A DNA stretch of 64,000 bases, from positions 8,208,001 through 8,272,000 of the forward strand of contig PUDQ02000001.1 in the NCBI GenBank assembly GCA_002964805.2. Direction: 5' to 3'. The position numbers and the translations under genes are program-made. This DNA comes from Trametes villosa. Taxonomy: Eukaryota; Basidiomycota; Agaricomycetes; Polyporales; Polyporaceae. Positions 11,380 through 22,489 of this stretch are shown here, piece after piece (position 1 is the first letter of the stretch; each line of letters starts with the position of its first letter). The notes beneath the pieces were generated by a model that searched no databases, had not been told where the DNA came from, and worked only from the letters and a program-made list of their open reading frames with translations.

Positions 11380-13252
11380 ATGAACAGCGGGTCAACGGTC
11401 CAAGACACTCTCTTGTGCTCATCACCGTGGCCTACTCAGTAGGTGGATCACCTTTTGCAATGCGTAGCTTCCGCTGAACTGTGATGTACTTAGGGCACAA
11501 GCGGCGCTGAGTGAGCAGCTCGCCGCTCTGACCGCGCAAGCGCTGGAGGTGGCAGAACGCCTCAACGCACTATCGCTGCCTGCAAGACTTCCCCCCGAAA
11601 TCCTCTCGGAGATCTTCCTCACGCATACCGCGCGCGTACAGAAGGACCACCTCGACGGCGTCCTGAGCGATTGCCGTCACGCAACAAAGGTCCCGTCATA
11701 CTTCAAGTGGATCTACGTCACTCAAGTATGCCGTCGCTGGCGCGAGGTCGCTCTCGCTTGCACTGAGTTCAGGGCATTCCTCGTCTTCGAGGGCTACAGC
11801 ATGCCGAAACACAACCTCATGTACGACGGTATGCTGCCGCAGGGCTTCCCGCTCTCCATCGTGTACCACCAGGACGTCGACGATCGCTGTTCGCGGTGCA
11901 CGACATGGTACTCCCACTCCGTCGGAACCGAGTTTCTGGCGAAGAACCTGTCGCACATCAGGCACCTCACCATCATCATCGAAACCGACAACGGCACGCG
12001 CGAGCTATGGGACAGCCTGGATCTCGTCGGGAGCTCGTTGGAGACTTTGCGCATAGGCCTGCGCGGGGAGGCGTGGCATTACCACACGCGGGAGTTTGCG
12101 TCGAAGCTCACGGTGCCGAACGGGCTGTTCGAAGGGAGCACTCCGCGCCTGCGGTCGCTCACTACGTCCTACGTGAGCTTCAGTTGGACGAACACGCTCC
12201 TCTGCCCCTCCCTCCGGCACCTCGAGATCACGGCCCATCCTGGGCACCGACCTGACATGGACATGGCGAAGTTCATCTGGACGCTCGCGACTCTCCCCCT
12301 CCTCGAGACGCTGGTTATCGACCGCCTGCCGTCCATCGCTGAACAGACTCTCGACACCATCGCCCACCTTCCGCGCCTGCGCCTGGTGCAAACATCGGCG
12401 ACCATAGAGCCTGCTACGTTCCTGTTGGCCCATCTGCGCTTCCCCCCATCAACCTCGGTGGCCCTGACTCTGGAGGACCCGGCTCTTGAGACCCCGCAGC
12501 CGGCTTCGCAGGCACTCGCAAGGGAGCTGTCCAGGATCTCCAAGGACGCGCCCGTCCATGCTATGTCCTGGCGTATCTCGCCGTTATGTATCCTGTTGCC
12601 TGGTGATACTTCGTGCCTCCAAACATGGGCCGAAACCGTCGCTAGCCCTGATAAGCTGTGGGTCTCCAAGCCCGACATCCCACCGCGTCTCACTCTCTTC
12701 GTACAAGACGCATACGACATCCGCATCCTGTTGGATGCCCTTCCTCTTGGTCAACTCAAGGCGCTTCATGTCCAGGGGTCGATGTCTTCCTGTGGACATT
12801 GGATGCAAGCGTTTGGTAGCGCGACGGACCTCTCCCTCCTCAGGCTCACGGGACGCGTTGGGTACCAGCTAGGGACAACCCTCAGCAGAACGGTAGCTTC
12901 GACGGCGGCCAAGGGTTGCGCGGAAGTGGTGGTCCTGCCCGCTCTGCGTGCGCTCGAACTTGAGGTCCGGTTTCCGCCACCGTCCAGGGCCGATGCATCT
13001 AAGACCGATGAGGAGGGCTACATCTGCGACGACTGCGAGCCGGATGATGCCCCCTGGCGGGTGAAGCGCGGGGTGGACGTGAAGGATCTCGTGCGAGGGC
13101 TTCGACGGCGTCGGGCGCTGGGGGCGAGGGATGTGGACCGCGTCGAGTTTAGAGGATGTGAGCACATGAAGATGTCGCACCTGCAGCCGTTGTTGAGGGA
13201 GGGGCCGGCGGTTGTGGTCGATGGGATCACCTTGGGTATGCCGGGCCTGTAG
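11380..13252 (+). CDS. F-box protein, tandem gene 1
   Basis: F-box proteins recruit substrates to SCF ubiquitin ligases through Skp1. Two exons fit: 11380-11438 and 11494-13252 (intron 55 nt), giving 605 residues. Exon 2 opens with an Ala/Leu/Gln-rich helix (residues about 20-40), then the F-box signature LPPEILSEIFL and VCRRWREVALAC about 45 residues later, as usual in mushroom F-box proteins. The rest is a divergent leucine-rich-repeat-like region with no recognised domain. The intron phase after a roughly 20-residue first exon is shared with genes 3 and 4, supporting this start. It is the most diverged of the four tandem copies, all on the plus strand. The target is unknown. Confidence 0.82.
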
Positions 13253-13632
13253 AGTGTGGTAATGTCTTACGGCCTCCGGCGTTCTATATGACCACTGCTA
13301 GACGTTCGGTACTATACGATGTCGTACTGCGGACTTGGGAGATGCGGGCCCCGACGCGTTTCGCGCGAACGCGTCGCGTGCTGTGGGTCGCGTGACCGCG
13401 ATACCCGCCTGCGCCGCTCGCGTTTGGAGCGCGTCTCTTACCAGCTCTTGTCTGATGCTCACCACCACCCTCCTCGTCCGCCAACTAGTGTGCCGCACGC
13501 TTCCCTGAACTACCTCTGCCCGCTCCCTGTGTTATATCGGCTATCATATCTGAGATTACCTCTGGGTCGCGGGTCACATCGCGAGTTCAAGTCCGAGTCC
13601 AAGTCGATGTCCGGAGGGGATGACAGTATCAG
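13253..13632. other. Intergenic F-box 1 / F-box 2
   Basis: This holds the downstream flank of F-box gene 1 and probably the first exon of gene 2, which I could not fix. An ATG at 13606 lies in a frame that would need a very short intron to join exon 2. Confidence 0.4.
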
Positions 13633-15693
13633 GTACGCACTGGCCTCTACCACGGCACCCGCTTTGAGATTGAGCATCTCCGCATACGTTGTCGCGAATA
13701 TAGTGCTCTCCAGGAGCGCATATCTGCTCATACCAAGAAAGCCTCCGAGCTCAAGAGCCTCTACAACAGCCATGCATCCATCGCCAAGCTCCCTCCGGAA
13801 ATCCTCTCCGAGGTATTCCTGATACAAGCCGCTCTCATCCGAAGGGACGTACTCGACCGTTTTTCCCAAGAGGCGGACGTGCGCCATCACTCGTTCTACC
13901 AATGGATCTGGGTCTCTCACGTCTGTCGGCACTGGCGCGAGACCGCACACAACTGCGCCAACCTCTGGACCTGGGTCGCCTTTGACCAGCGCGTTCCGAC
14001 CGGGTACCCATACCTGTTCCTGAAGCACGCCCGCCAACTTCCCCTCACCGTCATCTTCAGCATAACCGACCCGATCGGCCATTGCGAGGGATGCCTGAGC
14101 ATGGACTGGTTCTTCGACAATTTCCATGAACAGACATCGGAGGTCTGCGCGCTCGTCCCCCGCGCTCGGGAGATTCTCATCCTCATCAACCGCGATGACT
14201 TCGAAGACCGTTGGGAAGACATTCTCAGCGCCTCAAGCGACGTCCTGGAGGTGTTCCGCATCGAGGCTTACGGGATAACGCGGTACAGGCAGCTGTCCTT
14301 GCCGCCGCGCGGGGCGAGCGTCAAGGTGGTCGAGCCGCTCTTCGATAGCCCACCCCCCAACCTTCGCTCGCTCTCTTTCGTCGGGATCGAGTACGGCTGG
14401 TCTAACACGCTTCTACGCCCGTCTTTGCGGCACCTCGAGCTCACCAGCTGCTCGATCACCGAGTCCCAGGACAACACGGACCTCCGGGCCTGTCTCACCG
14501 CGATGCAGCAGCTCCCCAACCTCGAGACCCTTAAGCTCGACTGGCCACTTCTCACCGAAATCGACGAAGCAGGCTGCACGCCTGCGGCGCTTCCCAATCT
14601 GCGGCTGCTCCATCTGCGTGCGGACAACCAGCGCATCGTCGCCCTGCTTTCGTTCCTCCATATGCCACCGACCACCTCCGTCCGCTTGACGGTCCTCGAC
14701 TCGTTTTTCAACGACACTGATCGGGACCCATTCCAGAAGGAGCTCGCCAGCTTGTTTGACAACATGACGATCCACGCCGTAGGGTGGGGATCCGTCCCTG
14801 AGCATCCTACCCGTAGGGACGACAGGACATCCTGCCAGATCTGGGCCGTGCAAGGGCGCCGCACGGACTCGCCGGAGAACAAGCTGCCCTGGGAGGCCAT
14901 CGAAGCTGCCCCGCCCCGGCTAGCCCTCGAGATTGGATTCCGGCCCTCTGTCGACGTTGTCGCGCCAGCACTGCTGCAGGCGCTTGACCTCTCCCACGTC
15001 GAGACGATACATGTCGCGGGCTGCGTGCCCTCCCGGGCCTGGTCGCGGGCACTGAAGAAGGCGGAGAACGTCAAGAGCCTCGTCGTCACTGGCGCCGTCG
15101 CCTTTGCGCTCCCGGCAGTGCTCGCTGGGGGCGTGCCAGAGGACCCGGAGGAGGATTGGCAGATCTGCTTGAGCAACGAGGCGACGGACGTCGATGAGTG
15201 GCACTGGACCGCGTTCGAGGGAGGCGCGTCAGCAAGCGGAGTTGTGGACATAAGGGATATCTGGGACGAAGTACCGAGCCTGCCGGCGGGCATCCCCATG
15301 GACGTGACCCCGGACGGGGATGCGCAAGTTCCCCCTACAATCCATACCACTGTCCCACCGGTCTTCCCCCGGCTACGCTGCCTTCAAATCCGCGACGTCG
15401 ACTTCCATTGTCCACAGCCGTCGCCCGATGTACCGCTCCGGGGGCCCGACGGATACTACCCCCGCTGCTCCGACGACGTCTTCACCCGCTTTTCCGTCGC
15501 GCGGGCGCAGTACGGCCTCAGCACCGCCGGGCTGCTCAAGTGCCTCCGTATACGCCGCGAACAGGACGCCGGACCCATCGAGCGCCTTGAATTCGAGAAG
15601 TGCGCGTGCGGGGATCCGGTACTTCTCACAAGTCTGGCAGGCGCGAACCTTTGCGATGTGTTGTGGGACGGGCTGCCGATTCCGCAGCCATAG
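13633..15693 (+). CDS. F-box protein, tandem gene 2 (5' end unresolved)
   Basis: From 13633 a single frame of 686 codons runs to the TAG at 15691-15693. It begins with a charged, coiled-coil-like segment (EIEHLRIRCREYSALQERI), followed by KLPPEILSEVFLIQA and WIWVSHVCRHWRETAHNC, the F-box and its conserved downstream Trp/Cys block. The C-terminal half is LRR-like. Upstream of 13633 the frame is closed by a TGA and the sequence TATCAG could serve as a 3' splice site, so a short first exon is expected as in the neighbours, but its start codon is not certain. Role as for the other tandem F-box genes: substrate adaptor of an SCF ligase by family knowledge. Confidence 0.78.
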   Translation, partial: VRTGLYHGTRFEIEHLRIRCREYSALQERISAHTKKASELKSLYNSHASIAKLPPEILSEVFLIQAALIRRDVLDRFSQEADVRHHSFYQWIWVSHVCRHWRETAHNCANLWTWVAFDQRVPTGYPYLFLKHARQLPLTVIFSITDPIGHCEGCLSMDWFFDNFHEQTSEVCALVPRAREILILINRDDFEDRWEDILSASSDVLEVFRIEAYGITRYRQLSLPPRGASVKVVEPLFDSPPPNLRSLSFVGIEYGWSNTLLRPSLRHLELTSCSITESQDNTDLRACLTAMQQLPNLETLKLDWPLLTEIDEAGCTPAALPNLRLLHLRADNQRIVALLSFLHMPPTTSVRLTVLDSFFNDTDRDPFQKELASLFDNMTIHAVGWGSVPEHPTRRDDRTSCQIWAVQGRRTDSPENKLPWEAIEAAPPRLALEIGFRPSVDVVAPALLQALDLSHVETIHVAGCVPSRAWSRALKKAENVKSLVVTGAVAFALPAVLAGGVPEDPEEDWQICLSNEATDVDEWHWTAFEGGASASGVVDIRDIWDEVPSLPAGIPMDVTPDGDAQVPPTIHTTVPPVFPRLRCLQIRDVDFHCPQPSPDVPLRGPDGYYPRCSDDVFTRFSVARAQYGLSTAGLLKCLRIRREQDAGPIERLEFEKCACGDPVLLTSLAGANLCDVLWDGLPIPQP

Positions 15694-16020
15694 TATGGCC
15701 CTGTTACAATTATTTGCTCCTGTATTTTAATCTCCCTATACTACATCCTAAGCACTACCCGAACTCAATATCATCTTCGCCCAATCTTCGCTAAAGGTTG
15801 CAATAACCCTGTCGCTACTCGCATGGGCGTCCGCGTGAAGTCGCGTCGACCCGGCGCTTAAACTGTGTGGATCCTTCAAGGCTGCCACCAGCACCTCCGA
15901 CCGCCATGGATTTCCATATCGTTAATCCTCAAGCTTCTGAACCCAGTTCGTACCATTTCTCTTTGAAATTATTCAAGCAAGCTCAGCTTAAACTGAAGAA
16001 CAGTCTACATCTCGCCTAGA
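15694..16020. other. Intergenic F-box 2 / F-box 3
   Basis: This 327-base spacer has AT-richer sequence than the flanking genes. The part near 15950-16000 contains a short ATTCAAGCAA segment that recurs upstream of F-box gene 4. No gene is seen. Confidence 0.45.
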
Positions 16021-18115
16021 ATGGCGATATCCGTGCCAATTTTCCCGGCAGGAAAGCCCACAATGCATGCGTAGGCGACGCTCTGTCTACCCGCGGAAGG
16101 CGTATATTGTACTCACGATAGTTGACTCGTATTGACACAGCGCGCAGGCGAATCTGCTGGATGAGATCAATCATCACAGCGAAGAAGTGTTCCGCCTGAA
16201 AAGCCTGCTCAACTCCCGCCGGCCAGTCTCGAAGCTGCCTCCGGAGATACTCTCCGCCATCTTCCTGCAGCAGGCCGAGGCCTACCAGCAAGAGACGCTC
16301 TTTCGCTGGCAAGCGTCGCGCTCCGACGAAGAGGACGCGACCGCGCACAAATCCATCTACACATGGACGAGCGTCGCACTTGTCTCCCGCCGCTGGCGCG
16401 AGGTCGCGCTCCAGTGCGCACAGCTGTGGACGTGCGTCGTGCTTGACGAGCGGGTCCGGCCTGAGCACGCCTATGCGCTCCTCGCCCGCGCCCGCGACCT
16501 GCCGCTCACGGTCGTCATGCACGCCCTGGCCGAGACGCACTGCACCGGATGCGTGCCCGGCGGCGGGAGCGGGGACAACTACCACGGGATGATCGAGCTG
16601 CTCGAGGAGGTGCTCCCGCGCACACGCAAGCTCGCGCTCTTCGTCGGCACGGAGAACTGCGGCCACCTCTTTGGCGCGCTGCGGCACCCGGCGCCGCTGC
16701 TGGAGTGGCTGCACGTCCAGGGCGTGGGGTGGTACGCCTCCCCGTGGTCGTCCGACACCCGCGTTGTCTCCCTCCCCCACGACATATTCTCCCCCGGGAC
16801 GCCGCCGCTGCGCCACCTGTCCGTGTCTACGATCGCATTCGACTGGAACCTACCGCTGCTTCTACCTACCCTCCGGCACCTGAAAGTGGAGCGTCGGAAG
16901 CCCGCACCGGACGGGCCTTCCTTGCTTTCTCATGAGAAGTTGTTGAGTGTGCTGCGCAGGACAACCCACCTCGAGACACTCGACCTCGACAACGATTCCA
17001 TCACAACGGCCATCTTTCTCAGCACTCCCGTCGACCTCCCCCATCTGCGCTCTATACGACTGTCCTTTGACAACTGCCGTGCCTTCTATCTGCTACCAGA
17101 ACTTCGCATTCCAGCCACCACGACGCTGCACCTGGCACGAGAGGAGAAATCCCCAAACTCTAACGTCCCGTTGGATCCTTTGCTGCCGGACGAGCTGAAG
17201 CGGTTCGTCGCCGCGGCGCTGAAAGGTCTGGCCGTGTCTGCCATCGCGACTCGCAGTCCGGATCCCTCCCTCCGCAAGCTCAGCATGTCGTATTCCTGCC
17301 GCATATGGGCGGACGCCATACCCGCCAACGGTTCGCCTCCGACGCTTCCGGAGTCATGGGACGCGGTGGAGAGCAAACCGCCCCGTCTCATCCTGGAGTT
17401 GGGGCTGGGAGACTCCCTTCTCAACATGGTGTTCGAGATGCTGGACCTCCGCCACCTGCGCGTCGTCTCGATTCAGAACTCGCAGTTCACGCCGCCCCGT
17501 TGGGCGGACATGCTGCAGCGCGCGGAGAACGTGACGATGGTCGACCTCAGGGATGCGGTTGCCTTCGGGCTCGGGGCGGCGCTCGTCGGTTGGGTGCGGC
17601 CCCCATCGATGGACGCGAACGCTCCTTTGGGCTGGGACGGCACGCCCGTGACCACCTCCCCCTGGGTGGGCTTCTCGGAGGTCCCGGACGACACGCTACG
17701 GTTTGCCGACGACGGCAGGGCCGACAGCGGCGGCGAAGAGGGGGTGGATGCGCTCGCTGTGCGCTTCCCCCGCCTGCGTGTGCTGCGGATCTCGAAGGTC
17801 GACTTCCCACTGGCGAACCCGGCGACTCGGCCGCGCGACAAGCGCTGGCGGTACCGTGACTTTGTGAGCGACATGTTCTACAGGGACGACAGATCGCCGT
17901 ATGCGCTGGATGATGAGGGCCTGGCACGGAGCTTGCGGCTGCGTGCGGACCCGGCGCACGGTGCGGCGCGTTTGGAGCGGCTCGAGTTCTGGGACTGCCA
18001 ATGCTATGAACGGGAGAGACTTCGGCCTCTGCTTGATGCTGTCCCTGAGCTGTGGTGGGATGGCAGGAAGCTTACGGGTGCGGATTTGTCTGGGGGCACT
18101 AGCGGTACTACGTAG
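16021..18115 (+). CDS. F-box protein, tandem gene 3
   Basis: Two exons fit: 16021-16070 and 16141-18115, giving 674 residues. The first exon ends ATGCATGC directly before a GTAGG donor, exactly as in gene 4. Exon 2 starts AQANLLDEINHHSEEVFRL, then KLPPEILSAIFLQQAEAYQQ (F-box) and SRRWREVALQCAQLWTCVVL. LRR-like repeats such as LPTLRHLKVE and FPRLRVLRISKVDFPL fill the C-terminal part, ending LWWDGRKLTG. It is a close paralogue of gene 4, with the same total length. Nothing suggests decay. It is likely an SCF substrate adaptor; the substrate is unknown. Confidence 0.86.
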
Positions 18116-18504
18116 TGCTTATGCATTGCTTCCGATAACATTTTCCTTTCATGATGTTCGTCGAACAGTATATGCTAAGCTACTGATGCTCGCCGGCTTC
18201 GTTTTGGAGGTAAGTAAACGCAACGCCATCTAGAGCACACCCTCAGGCTCCGAAGCACTGCATCCTGGACCTTTGTGTTGGTGACACTGAATATATCGAT
18301 CATGTCACGAAATCATCTGACCGCGTCGTGCGAACGTTGTTGGCGCCTAAATCTCTTGCCACCTTCCTCCACTGTGCCTCCACCATTCAAGCAACTGTTC
18401 CTCGCGCTTCCTGACGCAGCTCGTATCGTTTCTTCAGGGTATCAATCGAGTTGGCTCTGGCAGAATCGAGCAGTAGCTTGCATACCGCCTGAAAATCAAT
18501 CGCG
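18116..18504. other. Intergenic F-box 3 / F-box 4
   Basis: This 389-base spacer carries the promoter of gene 4. Short stretches resemble the region upstream of gene 3, in keeping with duplication of gene plus promoter. No other feature is seen. Confidence 0.45.
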
Positions 18505-20601
18505 ATGTCCGCGACGGCTATGCAAGTCCTGGCAACACCCACAATGCATGCGTAGGTCTCACTCTGTCTATATCTGCGGAGAGCGTATACTATGCTCATG
18601 ACAGTGAATTGTTGTTCTCACAGCGCGCAGGCGAAGCTCGTCGATGATATCAAGTATCACAGCGAAGAAGTGTTCCGCCTCAAAAGCCTGCTCAACTCGC
18701 GTCAGCCAGTCTCGAAGCTGCCTCCGGAGATACTATCCAACATTTTCCTGCAGCAGGCCGAAATATACCAGCAGGAGACGCTTCTCCTCTGGCGCGTGAC
18801 GCGGTGCGACGACGAGAACACGCCCGCGCACAAGGCAATCTACGCGTGGACGAGCGTCGCGCTCGTATGCCGCCGCTGGCGGGAGATAGCGCTGCAGTGC
18901 GCACAGCTGTGGACGTGCGTCGTGCTCGACGAGCGCGTGTCGCCCGAGCATGTCTACGCGCTCCTCTCCCGCGCTCGGGGTCTGCCGCTCACCGTCGTCA
19001 TGCACGCCCTGGCGGAGTCGCACTGCGCCGGATGCGTGCCCGGCGGCGGGAGCGCGGACAACTACCACGAGGCGGTCGAGCTGCTCGACGAGGTGCTCCC
19101 GCAGACGCGCAAGCTCGCGCTCTTCGTCGGCGCGGAGAACCACGGCCACCTCTTCGGCGCGCTGCGGCACCCGGCGCCGCTGCTTGAGTGGCTGCACGTC
19201 GAGGGCGTGGGGTGGTACTCGGCCTCGTGGACGTCGGACACCCGCGCCGTTGCGCTCCCGCGCGAAGTGTTCTCTCCCGGGACGCCGCCGCTGCGCTACC
19301 TGTCTCTGTCGGCGATCGCGTTCAACTGGGATTTCCCTCTGCTTCTTCCCACTCTCCGGCATCTGAAGGTGGAGCATCGAAAACCTGCAACGGAGGGGCA
19401 TGTCACCCTGACCCTCGAGGGCTTGCTGCGTGTGCTGCGCAACGCGCCCCTGCTCGAGACGCTCGACCTCGATGAGCATTCCACCCCGACACCGGCCCCC
19501 GACGATCAAAGTACTCCTGTCGACCTTCCCCACTTACGCTTCTTACGGCTGTCCTTGGACAACCTGGAGATCTTCCACTTGTTATCGCACCTCCGCTTTC
19601 CGCACACAACAACCCTTCACTTAGCTAGGGAGGAGCGGTATGTGGACTCCGACACGCCGCTCGGCTCTGTGATGGTGAATGCGCTGAAGGGCGTCGTAGC
19701 CGCGGCCTTCAAAGACATGGCCGTGTCCGCCCTCGCGACCCGCTGTCCATCCATCTCCATCCACAAGCTCGACAGACCGTCTACCTGCCGCATATGGGCG
19801 GAGGACATGCCCTCGGACGGGTCTCCGCCCGCGCTTCCGGACTCATGGGACGACGTGGAGCACAGGCAACCCCGGCTCGTCTTGGAGCTCCGGCTTACGA
19901 GCCCCCTTATGAGGCCAATTTTGGACATGCTAGACCTCCACCATCTGCGCGTCCTCTCAATCCAAGACCCGGTGTCGTCCCCACCGCGTTGGCCAGACAT
20001 GCTGCAGCGCGCGGAGAACGTGGCAATGGTAGACGTCAGGGGTACGATTGCCTTTGGGCTTGGTGCCGCCCTCGTCGGGTGGGTGCGGCCCCCCTCAATG
20101 GACACGGGGGCTCCTCTAGCATTCGACGGCCTTCCGCTTCGTCCCGACTCCTGGGTCGGATTTGCGGAGGTAGCGGACGACACACTGCGGTTCGCGGGCG
20201 ACGAGGGGCAGGCTGGGGCCGCCGAGGAGACGAGCGTGCTGTCCGTGCGCTTCCCGCGCCTGCGCGTGCTGCGGATCTCGAAAGTCGACTTCCCGCTGTC
20301 CGACGCGGAGAAACGGACGCGGGAGAAGCGGTGGCGGTATTTCGGCTTTCCGAACGAGGTGTTCTACGGGGGAAGGTCGACGCCGTACGGGCTGGATGTC
20401 GCGGGCCTCGCGCGGAGCCTGTGCCTGCGTGCAGATCCGGCGCACGGCGCGACGCGTCTAGAGCGGCTCGAGTTCGTGCGCTGCCAGTGCCACGAGCGGG
20501 AGAGGCTTGTGCCGCTGCTCGATGCTGTCTCTGAGCTGTGGTGGGACGGTAGACAGTTGACTGGAGCGGACTTGGCTGCCAGCATCCGTGGTCCTTCATG
20601 A
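18505..20601 (+). CDS. F-box protein, tandem gene 4
   Basis: Two exons, 18505-18551 and 18624-20601, give 674 residues. The F-box is KLPPEILSNIFLQQAEIYQQ and the conserved block CRRWREIALQCAQLWTCVVL follows. It matches gene 3 along its whole length (for example LTVVMHALAESHCAGCVPGGGS and VRFPRLRVLRISKVDFPLS), with more divergence in the LRR-like middle. The start is supported by the ATGCATGC-GTAGG exon-1 end shared with gene 3. The pair is the youngest duplication in this F-box cluster. An SCF adaptor role is inferred from the family only. Confidence 0.86.
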
Positions 20602-21256
20602 TGATTACGCACGGTGCTCAAATGTCAGGTTTGTCACTGCCCACCTGCGGGCTCCTCCGGGTCGTATCTGTTTTAGGCGCGACTCCGTGACATTCAATTA
20701 TGTACAGCTACTAGTACGCGCGAACGGTAGTACCCGGCCATGCCATGGTACAACTACAAAGCACTTGCTGTGTGCCTTTAGGTCTCTCTTTGCACGGATG
20801 GCAGTAATCGTCACAAAAGCAGCTGATAACGTCTTGTTTATAACGCCTTCGCGTCGGAGAGTCGACTCTTTGAGTTTTGGCAGTTGCGCCGGCACCGCTT
20901 CAAGCTTCAAGCTTCAGCGCTTCAGCTTCGACGGCGTCACGCCGAGTCACGATCGAGACAAAACATGTTGTTCACCATTCACCTCCGCCTCTCCACTGTG
21001 ACCAGCGCAAGCCAAAGGACCGTTTCAACTATTCCACCTATATGAATTACAGCAATGTAGAACTGTTCTTGCTTGAGCTGTATCTCATCTTGTAAATCCT
21101 TCGTGCCAGACTCTCAACTTCGCAAATCCGGAATGCCGCACCTGTCTGTACAACTCCGGATTCCCCTGAAGTGGAGCAAGACATGCCGTCCGACTAGATA
21201 GTGCGTCATAAGGTATCGAACGTGCCCTAGCAGTCAGTAGCTGATTCCTTGAAGCC
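20602..21256. other. Intergenic F-box 4 / MYND region
   Basis: Downstream of the last F-box gene there is a short GCTTCA-type direct repeat at about 20897-20929. The remainder shows no gene. Confidence 0.45.
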
Positions 21257-21851
21257 TAGAAAGGGCGGTGGAATATGTCAAATTTCAGGAATACCGAGAA
21301 TCCATCCCTGATTTCGTGGGCGCCCTGCGAGGCGGCGGGTACGAGGTCGTAGACATAGTCGTTCAGTGGGCGATGGCGTTCCCCGACAAGACCCTGGCTC
21401 TTGAACTCCTTGAAAGAACGAGAACAACAGGTGGGGTGGCGCGGCCATGTCATTTGCTTGCCCGTTGAGTGGCTCACCAATTTTATATTCGCAACAGCTC
21501 GGGCGCTGCTGCTAAAGTCTCTAGGCGCAGATTGCTTTCACGAGACCTTCCATGCTTACGGAAACTTCTGGAGTCTAAGGGAAGCACAACCGTATGTGCA
21601 CGCTCTGATGGTGATTGCCCATCAAGCCCACATGATCGGTGACATCGAAAGGGCAATGTAAGTGTCATCGTGCTGGATGCGTCTCGTATACATAGCTAAT
21701 GGCAGAGGTCATCCCAGTGCTGCATGTGTTGAAGGGCTCACTCTCTGCCACGAAGACCCACTTGGGGGTGAACGGCGATGCTTCGCACGCCCTGTCCGAT
21801 TCCACTTTGAGTCTCCGAGTTGCACTGCATCTTTCAGAGAGATCACCATGA
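21257..21851 (+). pseudogene. 5' part of a MYND-type gene, frame-broken
   Basis: Three segments read like the N-terminal half of the fungal MYND proteins whose C-terminal half lies at 22490-23599. The first (21257-21430) gives ERAVEYVKFQEY and GYEVVDIVVQWAMAFPD. After a GT-AG intron ending at about 21498 the second gives ARALLLKSLGADCFHETF and AYGNFWSLREAQPYVHALM. A GTAAGT donor then follows IERAM. The third segment, VIPVLHVLKGSLSATKTHLG to LHLSERSP, is open but cannot be joined in frame with any AG I can find, so a 1-base frameshift or loss of the splice site is likely. No clear start codon is seen. It may be one gene with the downstream part, now interrupted. Confidence 0.45.
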
Positions 21852-22489
21852 ACTACGAACATTACTTCGCAAATGTTACTATATACGCTAATGAATGCCG
21901 CTGAGGTTTACAAACACTTCCATAACGGTGTAAGAACTCTCGGAGAGCGAGAGCGCTCGCAATTCACGCAATGAATAAGGCCTCGGGGTGTCGCACAGTC
22001 TGAAGACGCGGCATTTACGATGATGAGGTTATCGATGGGCATCTCTAAATCCTTGCGGGATCAAGGGTTGTGCGCGCCACCAAGGTCCTTCTCGTTCAGT
22101 CGAAAACCACTGCTTTTGTGTGATCGCGTGCATGACCCGAGACGACCGCTAGCCAGTCGGGAGATGTAGTGATTTACATGGCTTACATTGCGGGAGCGTT
22201 AGAACAGCTGGGCTCTTATGGTAGCGTTGTAAGAGTGAGCGGGGGGACGGGCGAAGTACCGAGTGCGCACCGTCCGCTTGCCGGCCGTGGTGGGTGTAGG
22301 TTGACTGAGTACCAGTATACTGTATAGGCAGGCTATTGCGCATGCTTGCACTCACTGAGAGCGTTATACATTACATGCTATATCACGTTGATAGACTCCG
22401 AGAAGCTGATCTAGACCGTCAAATGTTTTCCGTATATCCTTAAGGGTCGCTGCAGCGTGTACGCACTGCGAGAGTTCGAGGGAGAGCGG
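21852..22489. other. Gap inside the MYND region
   Basis: About 640 bases separate the two halves of the MYND-like coding sequence. It holds stops in all plus frames and no recognisable domain. It could be an insertion or a decayed part of the gene; I could not find terminal repeats. Confidence 0.35.
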
